Origin: an uncultured Eubacteriales bacterium
GTDB lineage: Bacteria; Bacillota; Clostridia; Oscillospirales; Butyricicoccaceae
Reading direction: 5' to 3'
Assembly: GCA_934395135.1 (NCBI GenBank)
Contig: CAKRRK010000007.1
Location: 10,953-74,952 of the forward strand
Length of the DNA stretch: 64,000 nt
In this document: in pieces, positions 9,020 through 17,410 of the stretch
How positions within the stretch are numbered: the stretch's first letter is position 1
Layout: every line of letters begins with the position of its first letter
Position numbers and translations under genes: made by a program
Notes under the pieces: model-generated
What the model was told of the DNA's origin: nothing
What the model saw: the letters and a program-made list of their open reading frames with translations, nothing else
Databases searched by the model: none

Positions 9020-9331
9020 ATGTACGCAATCTTAGTAACCGGCGGCAAACAGTACAAAGTATCCCAGGGCGACACAATTTATGTGGAAAAGCTTGGCGTA
9101 GAAGACGGCGCGGAAGTTGTCTTTGACCAGATCCTCGCTGTGGGCGAAGGAGAAAGCCTTACCGTTGGCGCTCCCTATGTGGACGGCGCAAAAGTGACCG
9201 CGACCGCAGACAAAACAGGAAAGCAGAAGAAAATCCGCATCTTCAAGATGAAGCCGAAGAAAGGCTACAGAAGACGCCAGGGCCACAGACAGCCGTATAC
9301 CAAGGTCACCATTACCGCCATCCAGGCGTAA
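9020..9331 (+). CDS. rplU: 50S ribosomal protein bL21
   Basis: A 103-residue 23S rRNA-binding protein of the 50S subunit. The sequence MYAILVTGGKQYKVSQGD and the C-terminal block GYRRRQGHRQPYTKVTI are typical of bL21. The GAGAGGTG ribosome binding site lies upstream of the ATG. It is the first gene of the rplU-prp-rpmA set; prp follows after 7 bases. Confidence 0.98.
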   Translation: MYAILVTGGKQYKVSQGDTIYVEKLGVEDGAEVVFDQILAVGEGESLTVGAPYVDGAKVTATADKTGKQKKIRIFKMKPKKGYRRRQGHRQPYTKVTITAIQA

Positions 9332-9338
9332 ATCTTCC

Positions 9339-9659
9339 ATGGTAACGGTACAGTTTCAACTAAACGGCCGCGCGATACAGAGCGTGGAAATGACCGGGCA
9401 TGCGGGCTACGGGCCGGAGGGCCAGGACATTGTGTGCGCCGCCGTATCCAGTGCGGTGATGCTTACCCATGTGCATATCTGTGATGTGCTGGGGGAAGAC
9501 CTTATTTGTCAGGTGGACGAGAGCGTCCCCAGGATTTTTTTGCAGGTGCCGGAGGAACATCCGAACAAAGGGGTGCAAAATGCACTGTCCGCTTTGATGC
9601 TCCATCTGGTCAATCTGAAAGAAGAGTATTCCGACTTTATTGATGTTTTGGAGGTGTAA
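9339..9659 (+). CDS. prp: Ribosomal-processing cysteine protease Prp
   Basis: Prp cleaves the N-terminal extension from bL27 in Firmicutes and related phyla, a step needed for assembly of a working ribosome. The 106-residue product carries the family signature GHAGYGPEGQDIVCAAVS, with the catalytic His at about residue 21 and Cys at about 33. It lies between rplU and rpmA, its substrate's gene, five bases before the rpmA start. The bL27 encoded next door has the expected cleavable extension, so enzyme and substrate agree. Length matches characterised Prp proteins. Confidence 0.96.
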   Translation: MVTVQFQLNGRAIQSVEMTGHAGYGPEGQDIVCAAVSSAVMLTHVHICDVLGEDLICQVDESVPRIFLQVPEEHPNKGVQNALSALMLHLVNLKEEYSDFIDVLEV

Positions 9660-9664
9660 AGGCA

Positions 9665-9949
9665 ATGCTGAAAATCAGTTTGCAGTTTTTCGCTCATAAA
9701 AAGGGCGTTGGTTCTACGAAAAACGGCCGGGATTCCGAATCCAAGCGTCTTGGCGTAAAGCGCGCCGACGGCCAAAAAGTGCTTGCAGGCAACATTCTTG
9801 TTCGCCAGAGAGGCACAAAAATCCATCCGGGTACCAATGTTGGCATTGGCTCTGACGACACGCTGTTTGCAAAAGCGACTGGCGTTGTAAGATTCGAACG
9901 TGTCGGCAAGGACCGTAAAAAGGTTTCTGTTTACGAAATCGACCAGTAA
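9665..9949 (+). CDS. rpmA: 50S ribosomal protein bL27 with cleavable N-terminus
   Basis: bL27 reaches toward the peptidyl transferase centre, and its N-terminal tail contacts the P-site tRNA. The 94-residue precursor begins MLKISLQFF followed by AHKKGVGSTKNGRDS. The LQFF-A junction matches the known Prp cleavage motif, so the mature protein should begin at Ala10. The rest (QRGTKIHPGTNVGIGSDDTL) is standard. A terminator follows at 9962. Confidence 0.98.
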   Translation: MLKISLQFFAHKKGVGSTKNGRDSESKRLGVKRADGQKVLAGNILVRQRGTKIHPGTNVGIGSDDTLFAKATGVVRFERVGKDRKKVSVYEIDQ

Positions 9950-9961
9950 GACAGACAAATT

Positions 9962-9992
9962 CCGGACAGAAATGTCCGGGATTTTCTTTTTT
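9962..9992 (+). terminator. Terminator after rpmA
   Basis: CCGGACA (9962-9968) pairs with TGTCCGG (9973-9979) around a GAAA loop, followed by a T-rich tract. It lies between rpmA and obgE, so obgE may be transcribed partly by read-through or from its own start. Confidence 0.8.
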
Positions 9993-10012
9993 ATCCACGG
10001 GGAGGTGGAAGT

Positions 10013-11281
10013 ATGTTTATCGATGTGGCAAATATCCGGATCATATCCGGCAAAGGCGGCGACGGCAAGGTGAATTTTCACCGGGAAAAATACATTGCTT
10101 CCGGTGGTCCGGACGGCGGGGACGGCGGCCGGGGCGGCAGTGTTGTATTTCAGGCGGACAGTAATCTGTCCACCCTGCTGGATTTCCGCTATAAACGGAA
10201 ATATACGGCCCCGGACGGAGAACCGGGGGGCAAAAAGCGCTGCAACGGCAGGGATGGGAAGGATCTGGTAATCCGGGTGCCTTACGGTACGGTCATTCGG
10301 GATACGAAAACCGGCAGGATCATCAAGGATATGTCGGACGGAGCACCGTTTGTAGCGGCCAAAGGCGGAAACGGCGGCTGGGGCAACACGCACTTTGCCA
10401 CGCCGACCCGGCAGGCTCCCCGGTTTGCAAAGCCAGGACAGCCGGGGATGGAATTGGATGTGACCCTGGAACTGAAGCTTCTGGCAGACGTTGGGCTTGT
10501 GGGCTTTCCCAATGTGGGAAAATCCACCCTGTTGTCTATGGTGTCGGCGGCGCGGCCCAAGATTGCCAATTATCATTTCACAACCCTGGAACCAAACCTT
10601 GGGGTTGTGGCGATGGGGGAGGAATCCTTTGTTATGGCGGACATTCCGGGGATGATTGAAGGGGCGGCGGACGGCGCCGGCCTGGGGCTGCAGTTTTTGC
10701 GCCATGTGGACCGGTGCCGCCTGCTGCTGCACATTGTGGATGTATCCGGCAGCGAAGGACGGGACCCCATCGAGGATTGGAAGGCCATTCATGAGGAACT
10801 GAAGGGTTACAGCGAAACGCTTGCCGCCCGGCCGCAGATCGTTGTGGCAAACAAGGTGGATCTTTTAGGCGGCGATCGGGCGCCGGTGGAGCGGTTTCAG
10901 AATTTTGTGACGGAGCAGGACTACCAGTTTATGGAGATGTCTGCCGCAGCGAATCAGGGGGTAAAGGAACTGATGCAGAAAACCTTTGAAACCCTGTCCA
11001 AGCTGCCGCCGGCGGTGCGGTATGAACCGGAATTTGTACCGGAGGCACCTCAGACAGAGGAACGGGATATTCAGGTCACAAAGGTAGAGGATTATTTCGT
11101 CATAAGCGGCGCTTACGCGGAAAAGATTATGGGTTCAGTCAATGTGGAGGATTATGAATCCCGGATGTATATGGACCGCATGCTGGAAAAAGCGGGAGTA
11201 TACGAAACCCTGCGGAAGCTGGGGGCAAAAGACGGGGATTTTGTCGTCATCGGCGATATCGAATTTGAATATGTGGAATAA
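10013..11281 (+). CDS. obgE: GTPase Obg/CgtA
   Basis: Obg is an essential GTPase of late 50S assembly that is also tied to the stringent response and sporulation in Firmicutes. The 422-residue product shows all three domains: the glycine-rich Obg fold (1 to about 158), the G domain with GFPNVGKST near 165, DIPG near 212 and NKVD near 283, and the C-terminal OCT domain from about 345 to the end, typical of Gram-positives. GGGGAGGTGG precedes the ATG. It lies just after rpmA as in most bacteria and is followed by a strong terminator. Confidence 0.98.
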   Translation: MFIDVANIRIISGKGGDGKVNFHREKYIASGGPDGGDGGRGGSVVFQADSNLSTLLDFRYKRKYTAPDGEPGGKKRCNGRDGKDLVIRVPYGTVIRDTKTGRIIKDMSDGAPFVAAKGGNGGWGNTHFATPTRQAPRFAKPGQPGMELDVTLELKLLADVGLVGFPNVGKSTLLSMVSAARPKIANYHFTTLEPNLGVVAMGEESFVMADIPGMIEGAADGAGLGLQFLRHVDRCRLLLHIVDVSGSEGRDPIEDWKAIHEELKGYSETLAARPQIVVANKVDLLGGDRAPVERFQNFVTEQDYQFMEMSAAANQGVKELMQKTFETLSKLPPAVRYEPEFVPEAPQTEERDIQVTKVEDYFVISGAYAEKIMGSVNVEDYESRMYMDRMLEKAGVYETLRKLGAKDGDFVVIGDIEFEYVE

Positions 11282-11292
11282 GCAGGCGCTAT

Positions 11293-11329
11293 AAAAAAGG
11301 ACATACCGAATGCCGGTATGTCCTTTTTT
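11293..11329 (+). terminator. Strong terminator after obgE
   Basis: A perfect 16-bp stem (AAAAAAGGACATACCG paired with its complement) with a 5-base loop and a T tract. The A run on the other side makes it possibly bidirectional, which would also serve the minus-strand gene ending at 11391. Confidence 0.9.
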
Positions 11330-11390
11330 GCGGGCAGCGCGATGTTTGGTTGATAAATGGGAAGATGCGTTCTCCCGCATGGGGAATTCG

Positions 11391-11687
11391 TTATTTTTTG
11401 GCCTGTGACAGGCGGAATCTTTTTTGGGGATCGCACCAGAGAACGGAAATCAGCCACACAACCAATCCGCAGAGCACAACCACAAGGCCAAGCAGAGCGT
11501 CGTTGGCGCTGAGATCCAGGAACCATTCGCCTTCCGCCACGGCGAAAAAGCCGTCTACGGTCCACATCAAAGCGGCGCCCCAGTAAACAAGGGAGAGCAT
11601 GCTGAGGCGAAGTTCCTTTTGCGGGAAGAGAAAATACCACAGAAGGGTAGCGGTCAGCGCGGCGGCTGCCGTAATCAAAAGACACAT
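11391..11687 (-). CDS. Small membrane protein of unknown function
   Basis: A 98-residue protein with about three hydrophobic segments (residues ~1-20, 30-50 and 62-85) and a charged C-terminus (CDPQKRFRLSQAKK). No family recognised. Its ATG lies three bases after the stop of the upstream membrane-protein gene, with GGAGGG in front, so the two are translated together. Together they form a two-gene operon diverging from a DtxR-like regulator. Confidence 0.75.
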   Translation of the reverse strand: MCLLITAAAALTATLLWYFLFPQKELRLSMLSLVYWGAALMWTVDGFFAVAEGEWFLDLSANDALLGLVVVLCGLVVWLISVLWCDPQKRFRLSQAKK

Positions 11688-11690
11688 AGC

Positions 11691-12098
11691 TTAACCCTCC
11701 GCCGCCGCGCCGGAACGCTGCAGGCTTTTTTCATGCCGGCTGGAAACCGCAAGCATAACGCACCAAACCAATGTGATGAGAATCGCCATGGAAACACCCA
11801 CCGAGGCAAGCTCCGACAGCATGATCTGCGTTTCCGCAGGATCGTTCATTGCGGTGAGGAAAGGCCACCAGGGCACGACTTCCCCATGCCAGATGTGCTC
11901 AACGCACAACAGAAAACAGCCGCCCCAGAGAAGCTTTAGCAGCCAGCTGAGCTTTTGGAGAAATGGAATATGCGGCGGAAACGCAGGCTCCTGTGGTGCT
12001 GTCTGGGAACACTGTGCGGTTTTTTCCTTCTTTTTCATAGCGGCATATACAATAGTAACCGCAGCGGCTTCCACCGCTGGAGCGATAAAACATGCCAT
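11691..12098 (-). CDS. Membrane protein with MACF-type N-terminus
   Basis: A 135-residue protein beginning MACFIAPAVEAAAVTIVY, a hydrophobic segment, then a basic stretch (MKKKEKT), then two more hydrophobic segments (residues ~60-75 and 104-122). The N-terminus resembles a set of small uncharacterised clostridial proteins that I recall starting MACFLxPAxEA; this is memory, not a search. I chose the ATG at 12096-12098 because AAGGAGGA lies 8 bases upstream; a longer frame to 12140 lacks such a site. It shares an operon with the next small membrane protein and diverges from the DtxR-like regulator gene. Function unknown. Confidence 0.78.
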   Translation of the reverse strand: MACFIAPAVEAAAVTIVYAAMKKKEKTAQCSQTAPQEPAFPPHIPFLQKLSWLLKLLWGGCFLLCVEHIWHGEVVPWWPFLTAMNDPAETQIMLSELASVGVSMAILITLVWCVMLAVSSRHEKSLQRSGAAAEG

Positions 12099-12131
12099 AA
12101 TAGAAATCCTCCTTTTTTTGAGTACGTTGTC

Positions 12132-12160
12132 AGAATACACCCTGCAGACCTGGAGGACAA
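12132..12160 (-). promoter_or_regulatory. Promoter of the two-gene membrane-protein operon
   Basis: On the minus strand TTGTCC (12155-12160) and TATTCT (12132-12137) are 17 bases apart, upstream of the ATG at 12098. Confidence 0.55.
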
Positions 12161-12303
12161 GCCGGGGTGGGGGATAAAATTAGAAGAATTTGAAAAGGAA
12201 CTGCAATTTTTTACAATTCACAGGTGGCGAATCCCCGGGGAGTATGATATACTGAATACCAAAGGAACTGCGAGTTTTATATGTATATGCGGGTGGTGAA
12301 AAG

Positions 12304-12672
12304 TTGGACGCGACAAGAGCAACGCAAAACTATTTGGAAACGATCTATATCCTGACAAAGAAAAACGGGGAAGTGCGTGCCATTGACATTTGCACCTATC
12401 TGAATTATTCCCGGCCGACGGTTTCCGTGGCGTTAAAGCAGATGAAGGAAAACGGACTGGTAGACATTTTAAACAACCGAATCGTGCTGACAGAGGAAGG
12501 CATGGAGATTGCCAGAAGCATGTATGACCGTCATTATGTAATAGCCCATATGCTGATGGGACTGGGTGTGAGCGAAAAAACGGCGTTGGAGGACGCATGC
12601 AAAATCGAGCATGAGATCAGCGAGGAAAGCTTTGAATGTATGAAACGCCATTACGCCGTACAAAAAAAATAA
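12304..12672 (+). CDS. DtxR/MntR-family metal-responsive regulator
   Basis: A 122-residue protein with the winged helix-turn-helix of the DtxR/MntR family (residues ~5-60, including the YLETIYILTKKNGEVRAIDI start typical of MntR) and a short metal-binding/dimerisation region with HYVIAHMLMGLGV and ACKIEHEISEESFE, where the conserved Cys/Glu/His ligands sit. There is no SH3-like third domain, as in MntR. Translation likely starts at a TTG at 12304 after GGGTGG. The gene diverges from two small membrane-protein genes, which may be its targets. Which metal it senses (Mn, Fe or other) cannot be read from the sequence. Confidence 0.9.
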   Translation: MDATRATQNYLETIYILTKKNGEVRAIDICTYLNYSRPTVSVALKQMKENGLVDILNNRIVLTEEGMEIARSMYDRHYVIAHMLMGLGVSEKTALEDACKIEHEISEESFECMKRHYAVQKK

Positions 12673-12736
12673 AGGTTCTGCAAGTTCAGAGACCGGGGAG
12701 TCCCGCGGCCGGCGGCGTATGCAGGACGAGATAACA

Positions 12737-12770
12737 CCAAAAACGGAGAGCGAAGGCTCTCCGTTTTTGG
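12737..12770 (+). terminator. Terminator-like hairpin after the DtxR-family gene
   Basis: A perfect 15-bp stem (CCAAAAACGGAGAGC and its complement) with a GAAG loop, ending in TTTTTGG. It lies 65 bases after the regulator's stop codon. Confidence 0.75.
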
Positions 12771-12861
12771 ATACTGCGGGACAACGGTTTCCTGTCAAGG
12801 CCAGGTGCCGCCGGAAAAGCGGCGCCGGCTTTGGGAAATCTCTGCCGCTGGGGGAAAATGT

Positions 12862-12895
12862 GCAAAAGGCAGCCGGTTTTCCGGCTGCCTTTTGC
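12862..12895 (-). terminator. Hairpin after the ABC permease gene
   Basis: A perfect 15-bp inverted repeat (GCAAAAGGCAGCCGG) with a TTTT loop, just downstream of the minus-strand permease that ends at 12914. It is symmetrical and could act in both directions. Confidence 0.65.
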
Positions 12896-12913
12896 GGGGT
12901 GTTTTGGTTCGGT

Positions 12914-15034
12914 CTATAAATAGGAGTGAAGCAGCGACGCAGGATACTGGCCTTCCAGAAAGTCTACGAGACAGGAGGTTCCGTCATGAAAGTAGACGCA
13001 AACGTCAAGATCGGGGTGGGAGGCCAGGGGGAGCGGGTAATCTTCTCCGCTATACAGGATGGAAGAGGGGATGGCATATGGGAAAATGGCCTGAATATCT
13101 TCCGGTGCGGTGATGGTATGGAGTTCCGGATGGTTGTAGGACACGACATCTTCCTCATATTCTATGAAATACTGTGTAATTTCAATGTAGGAAACGTCCT
13201 CTGCGGTGTAAACGTAAGGATTGTAGCCAAACAACTCTTCCATCAGTCCCAGCGTGTTGACATACCGGGGATAAACCGCGACAAAATGCGAGGAACGATC
13301 GGTGGAAAAACAGATGGAAGCCACCGGCACGGCGGTATCCAAATAATCCCTGCCCACGGAAGCGTATTCCGCAGCCATTGTGTCCAGGAACCGCTGGACG
13401 GTCTCCCGGTCTTCCAGAATGGGATAGGCGTTGTTGCCATATAGGTCGGACAGTTCCAGGGTATAGGTTTCTGAATCCCGGTCATAGGCAAACAGCGGAT
13501 GGTATTTGGTGCGGTATTCTTCGGTATAGGTGAGTTCCCTCGCCAGCCGGTCAATTTCCGCAGAAGGAAGAACATACTGCCGGGCAAACCGGCCGCCGGA
13601 TTGATAATGGAAGATCAGTTCCACCGACACAGGGGCTGTGGAAGATTCGGCCGCGTCCAGCCTGATTTCCGCCGCCGAAGAAGCGGGTTGTATTTCTGCG
13701 GAATCAGGGTGATCCTCCAGATATTCTACGGCAAGCTGACTGATGCGGTAGGCAAGGTCGATGTTGTCCCGCTCCGAAAGACCGTTCGCGCCCTCCGCCT
13801 CCAGCGCGGTCCGCTCATAGGGATAGATGGCGGTCTGGAATGCATTATCCGTAAATTCCACCGTTTGAATGTTGTCATACCGGGGAAGCTTGGTGTCGAA
13901 CTGCGTTACATCCTGTTCCAGGCACACAAAGAGAACAACGGCGGCGGCGCCGAAAATCGCCAGCTGCCAAAGGCGTTTGAACAGGCAGTGAATATCAAAT
14001 TCATAAATCACTTCCACAACGCAGTGGCATACCAGCGCGCCGATGGCAAAACCGATGTACAGCCAGATGTTTCCGTCCTGCCCATGCAGAATATAGCCCA
14101 ATCCGAATGCGGACACAAGACACATGTAGAGTTTGAACGGAAGCCGGATTTTATCAAAGGCCACCGCGCAGGCTGCGGCTTCTCCACGCCGGATTTTGTG
14201 GAGAAAGGCCGCAAGCGCGGAGAGGAGAACAAAGACGATGGCATAAATCACAAGCGCCCGAACCGGTGCGGAAGAGGCCGGCGGGGCAGTATACACCGCG
14301 CCGGGATAATATTCCACGGATTCGGCGCTGGAACGCAGAAAGGATAAAACCGGAGACGAATAATAGGATACCTCCGTAAGATACTGATCCGATAAAAACG
14401 TCTGATAAAAAATATCCTGGATTCCCGTCCACAAAGCGATGAGGCCCGCAGGAGAGAAATAAAACCAAATGGAGAGCGCGCCGGCCACCACGGTGTTGCC
14501 GCAGAGCACTGCGGAAAGAACGCCGATCGCGTAGATCACCAGAAAATATACAAGAAACGAGCAGGCGCTGTAGAGCATAACATCGGCATGAAGGGCTTCT
14601 CCATAGCCTGCCGCCGCAATGACGGCGCAGGAAAGCAATATATGAACGAAGAAGGCAGGCAGGACGGTCAGAATGCCGCCGAAAAAATGAACGGAGAAAA
14701 TTTTATTTCTCTTTATCGGTAGGCTGAAGTAAAAGTCGACTTGTTTTTTGGAATGTAAATATGAGAAAAGTTTCAGGGAACAAAGTACGGCCATTAGGGT
14801 AAGGCCGCATATTGCAAAAAGATTTGCAACCGAGACAGAAGCCTGTAGCGTTGCCAATAAATCATTGTATGCTAAAACGTCGGCTTTCGTATAGCTTAAC
14901 GAAAAGGACTGAATTTCCATGATAACAGGGAGGGTTACCGCGAAAAACGATCCGGTAAACGTTAAGATAATTGCCCATAAGTTTCTTCTTACTACACTGC
15001 CCAAAAGCTTAGAAAAGGAGCTTCCTGATGTCAT
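12914..15034 (-). CDS. ABC-2-type transporter permease with large C-terminal domain
   Basis: A 706-residue membrane protein that pairs with the upstream ATPase. The N-terminal part (residues ~1-380) has multiple hydrophobic helices, including the LPIKRNKIFSVHFFGG segment typical of ABC-2 permeases. From about residue 400 the protein becomes a long hydrophilic domain with few hydrophobic stretches, probably outside the membrane. I chose the ATG at 15032-15034, which has GGAGGTGG seven bases upstream and overlaps the ATPase gene by 26 bases. It lies in a GntR(YtrA)-ATPase-permease operon, an arrangement known from ytr-type transporters induced by cell-envelope stress. The substrate is unknown. 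Confidence 0.85.
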   Translation of the reverse strand: MTSGSSFSKLLGSVVRRNLWAIILTFTGSFFAVTLPVIMEIQSFSLSYTKADVLAYNDLLATLQASVSVANLFAICGLTLMAVLCSLKLFSYLHSKKQVDFYFSLPIKRNKIFSVHFFGGILTVLPAFFVHILLSCAVIAAAGYGEALHADVMLYSACSFLVYFLVIYAIGVLSAVLCGNTVVAGALSIWFYFSPAGLIALWTGIQDIFYQTFLSDQYLTEVSYYSSPVLSFLRSSAESVEYYPGAVYTAPPASSAPVRALVIYAIVFVLLSALAAFLHKIRRGEAAACAVAFDKIRLPFKLYMCLVSAFGLGYILHGQDGNIWLYIGFAIGALVCHCVVEVIYEFDIHCLFKRLWQLAIFGAAAVVLFVCLEQDVTQFDTKLPRYDNIQTVEFTDNAFQTAIYPYERTALEAEGANGLSERDNIDLAYRISQLAVEYLEDHPDSAEIQPASSAAEIRLDAAESSTAPVSVELIFHYQSGGRFARQYVLPSAEIDRLARELTYTEEYRTKYHPLFAYDRDSETYTLELSDLYGNNAYPILEDRETVQRFLDTMAAEYASVGRDYLDTAVPVASICFSTDRSSHFVAVYPRYVNTLGLMEELFGYNPYVYTAEDVSYIEITQYFIEYEEDVVSYNHPELHTITAPEDIQAIFPYAIPSSILYSGEDYPLPLASHPDLDVCVYFHDGTSCLVDFLEGQYPASLLHSYL

Positions 15035-15908
15035 AACCTGCCACCTCCGTTTCATTTATAAATATTTCTTCCAGAGAAAGGGGAAGAACCTCAAAGAAAA
15101 TCGGATCCAGGGCAAGGACTTTTTGTTCCAGTTCCTCCTTGGCGCCCCGGGCGACAAGGGTATAAATGGAGCCGCGCATTTCGGTTTTCAGAATGTCCAG
15201 GTCGGCCAGATCTCCGTCCATAACCGGGCGCTTAAACACGCACTGTATTTTATGGATGCCCAGTTTCATGTGCTCCAGATCCCGGGACAGAAGCACGCCG
15301 CCCTTATGCAAAAGTCCTACATGGTCACAGATATCCTCCAATTCCCGCAGATTGTGGGACGCGATGACCGGCGTCAGGTTCCGATCCATGGTTTCTTCGG
15401 CAAAGATGGATTTTACCACCTGCCGTGCCACAGGATCCAGCCCGTCAAAGGTTTCGTCGCAGAAAATGTAGTCGGTTCCGGCGCATACGCCGCAGATGAT
15501 GGAGACCTGCTTTTTCATTCCCTTGGAAAAGGTCTGGATCTTTCGGGTTTCATCCAGGGCAAAGGCGCGCATCAGCTGCCCGAACCGCTGGTCATTAAAC
15601 TGCGGATAAGAAAGCTTATAGTAATTCTTCAGCTCCAGCGGCGTGGAGTTGGGGAAAAAATATTGTTCGTCTGAAATATAGAAACAACGGCTTTTGACCG
15701 CAACATGTTCAAACACTTCGCTGCCGTCAATGGTGACCGAACCGCTGTCCGGCTTGTAAATACCGGCCAGCATCCGCAGGAAGGTGGATTTTCCGGCGCC
15801 GTTGGAGCCGATAATGCCAAAAATATTGCCGTCCTTGATGGTGAGCGAAACCTGGTCCACCGCTTTGATGGACTGAAAGCTCTTGGATAGATTGACAGCG
15901 GAAATCAT
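15009..15908 (-). CDS. ABC transporter ATP-binding protein, YtrB-like
   Basis: A 299-residue ATPase subunit. Walker A is GSNGAGKST near residue 34, the signature loop reads TFSKGMKKQ near 129 (an SKGMKK variant typical of ABC-2 exporters), Walker B with DETFDGLDP is near 150, and the switch histidine (ASHNLRE) is near 185. The C-terminal ~80 residues form the extra domain common in YtrB/CcmA-type ATPases. Its start overlaps the GntR stop codon by four bases (ATGA). It works with the permease encoded next. Confidence 0.93.
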   Translation of the reverse strand: MISAVNLSKSFQSIKAVDQVSLTIKDGNIFGIIGSNGAGKSTFLRMLAGIYKPDSGSVTIDGSEVFEHVAVKSRCFYISDEQYFFPNSTPLELKNYYKLSYPQFNDQRFGQLMRAFALDETRKIQTFSKGMKKQVSIICGVCAGTDYIFCDETFDGLDPVARQVVKSIFAEETMDRNLTPVIASHNLRELEDICDHVGLLHKGGVLLSRDLEHMKLGIHKIQCVFKRPVMDGDLADLDILKTEMRGSIYTLVARGAKEELEQKVLALDPIFFEVLPLSLEEIFINETEVAGYDIRKLLF

Positions 15909-16291
15909 ACTTCGGCACCTCCTCTTGTTTCGGTTAATATGGATTCCAGCGCCGCGGCAATGTCCGCCGCCGCAACGCCGCCCCGCCGCGCGTCCGCAAT
16001 GATTTCCCGCAGTGCGGCGGTCATTTTGTGCATCGCCTGCTGGCGAAGGGCCTGCCGGTCCGCGGAAACAAAGCTGCCCCGTCCTTTGACGGAGTAAATA
16101 ATGCCCCGCCCTTCCATGTCCTGATAGGCTCGCTGGATGGTGTTGGGATTGATGGATAGGTCCAGCGCCAGCTGGCGCACGGAAGGCAGCTGGCTGTCCG
16201 TTGGAAGGATGCCCTGTCCAATCAGGTTTTCAAAACCGTCGCAAATTTGTTTGTAAATGGGCTTGCTGTCACGATAGTCAATGTGAATCAT
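15905..16291 (-). CDS. GntR-family (YtrA subfamily) transcriptional regulator
   Basis: A 128-residue regulator with an N-terminal winged helix-turn-helix (YKQICDGFENLIGQGIL … LPSVRQLALDLSINPNTIQRAY) and only a short C-terminal helical part, the hallmark of the YtrA subfamily. I chose the ATG at 16289-16291, which has AAGGAGG eight bases upstream; the frame stays open upstream to 16444 but that part overlaps the promoter. It is the first gene of the operon with the ABC ATPase and permease, and the palindrome just after its -10 box indicates autorepression. The inducer is not visible from sequence. Confidence 0.94.
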   Translation of the reverse strand: MIHIDYRDSKPIYKQICDGFENLIGQGILPTDSQLPSVRQLALDLSINPNTIQRAYQDMEGRGIIYSVKGRGSFVSADRQALRQQAMHKMTAALREIIADARRGGVAAADIAAALESILTETRGGAEV

Positions 16292-16324
16292 AACAAAGGC
16301 GCCTCCTTTCCGGCGGAATGGGCC

Positions 16325-16380
16325 AACTGTACTAAGAATATTGGTACAGTTAGTATACAGCCAAAAAGAAGCGTTGTCAA
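16325..16380 (-). promoter_or_regulatory. Promoter and palindromic operator of the YtrA-ABC operon
   Basis: On the minus strand TTGACA (16375-16380) and TATACT (16352-16357) are 17 bases apart. Immediately downstream lies a perfect inverted repeat AACTGTAC-N11-GTACAGTT (16325-16332 and 16344-16351), covering the transcription start. A repressor dimer bound here would block initiation, so I infer that the adjacent GntR-family product binds it. Confidence 0.85.
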
Positions 16381-16561
16381 TAGGCGGTTTGCATGATACA
16401 ATCGGTTCGAAGAGCGCGGCACTTCCTGCAATAGTTTGCCCCACAGCGGCATCCGTTTGGCATCCTCGCGGAAGAAAGGGCGCTCTATAATAGAATAGAC
16501 GAAAAAAAGCGGCAAAAAGTCACAGATTGGGAAAAATTTTTTTCACACGAAAGGGAACGTT

Positions 16562-17221
16562 ATGGTAAACATCGGGAATAGCTGGGACGCCCTCCTGGCG
16601 GAGGAATTTCAGAAAGAGTATTATCAAAAGCTCCGCCGGGTGCTGCGGTATGAATACCAGCATCATACCATTTATCCGGACATGCATGCGATCTTCAACG
16701 CCCTGCGCTATACGGCGTATGAGGATGTCCGGGCGGTCATTTTGGGCCAGGATCCGTACCATGGCCCGGGACAGGCCCACGGCCTGTGTTTTTCCGTCCA
16801 GGACGGAACGCCGCTGCCGCCTTCCCTGCAAAACATTTTTAAGGAAGTGGAGAACGAGACCGGCGCACCGATGCCCTCCTCCGGCTCTCTGGTCCGCTGG
16901 GCGCGGCAGGGCGTGCTGCTGCTGAATACGGTGCTCACGGTCCGGCAGGGCAGGCCCAATTCCCACAAGGGACTGGGCTGGGAGCGCCTGACCGACCGCG
17001 TCGTTGCTCTGCTGAACCAGCGGGAGCAGCCTCTCGTCTTTCTGCTGTGGGGAGCCAACGCGGCGGGCAAGCGTCCCCTCCTGACAAATCCCCGGCATCT
17101 GGTGCTGCAGGCCGCCCATCCAAGCCCCCTGTCTGCCTTCCGCGGTTTTTTTGGCTGCGGCCATTTTGTCAAAGCCAACGAATTTTTGCGGCAAACCGGC
17201 CAGGCGCCTGTGGTGTGGTGA
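16562..17221 (+). CDS. ung: Uracil-DNA glycosylase, family 1
   Basis: Ung removes uracil from DNA and starts base-excision repair. The 219-residue product has motif A GQDPYHGP at residues 62-69 (catalytic Asp64) and motif B HPSPLSA near residue 186 with the DNA-intercalating leucine loop, both diagnostic for family 1. Length is normal. The gene is preceded by an AAAGGGAACG ribosome binding site. It is flanked by the divergent YtrA operon and the S-layer gene and seems to be transcribed alone. Confidence 0.97.
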   Translation: MVNIGNSWDALLAEEFQKEYYQKLRRVLRYEYQHHTIYPDMHAIFNALRYTAYEDVRAVILGQDPYHGPGQAHGLCFSVQDGTPLPPSLQNIFKEVENETGAPMPSSGSLVRWARQGVLLLNTVLTVRQGRPNSHKGLGWERLTDRVVALLNQREQPLVFLLWGANAAGKRPLLTNPRHLVLQAAHPSPLSAFRGFFGCGHFVKANEFLRQTGQAPVVW

Positions 17222-17410
17222 ACGGACCGCCTGCCGCCAAATTCCGCTTTTTCTGGCAAATTGCATGAAAAGCCCTAAAAATTCCCCGGATTTCCTGCCA
17301 TTCTTTGGAACAAATGTGAAAAGCCTCCTCCTTAAAAGCAAAATAATATTGCAAAATGCAAAAAATAGTTTCAGCAATGTTACAGTTGTGTTACACTTGC
17401 CAAAAAAATG

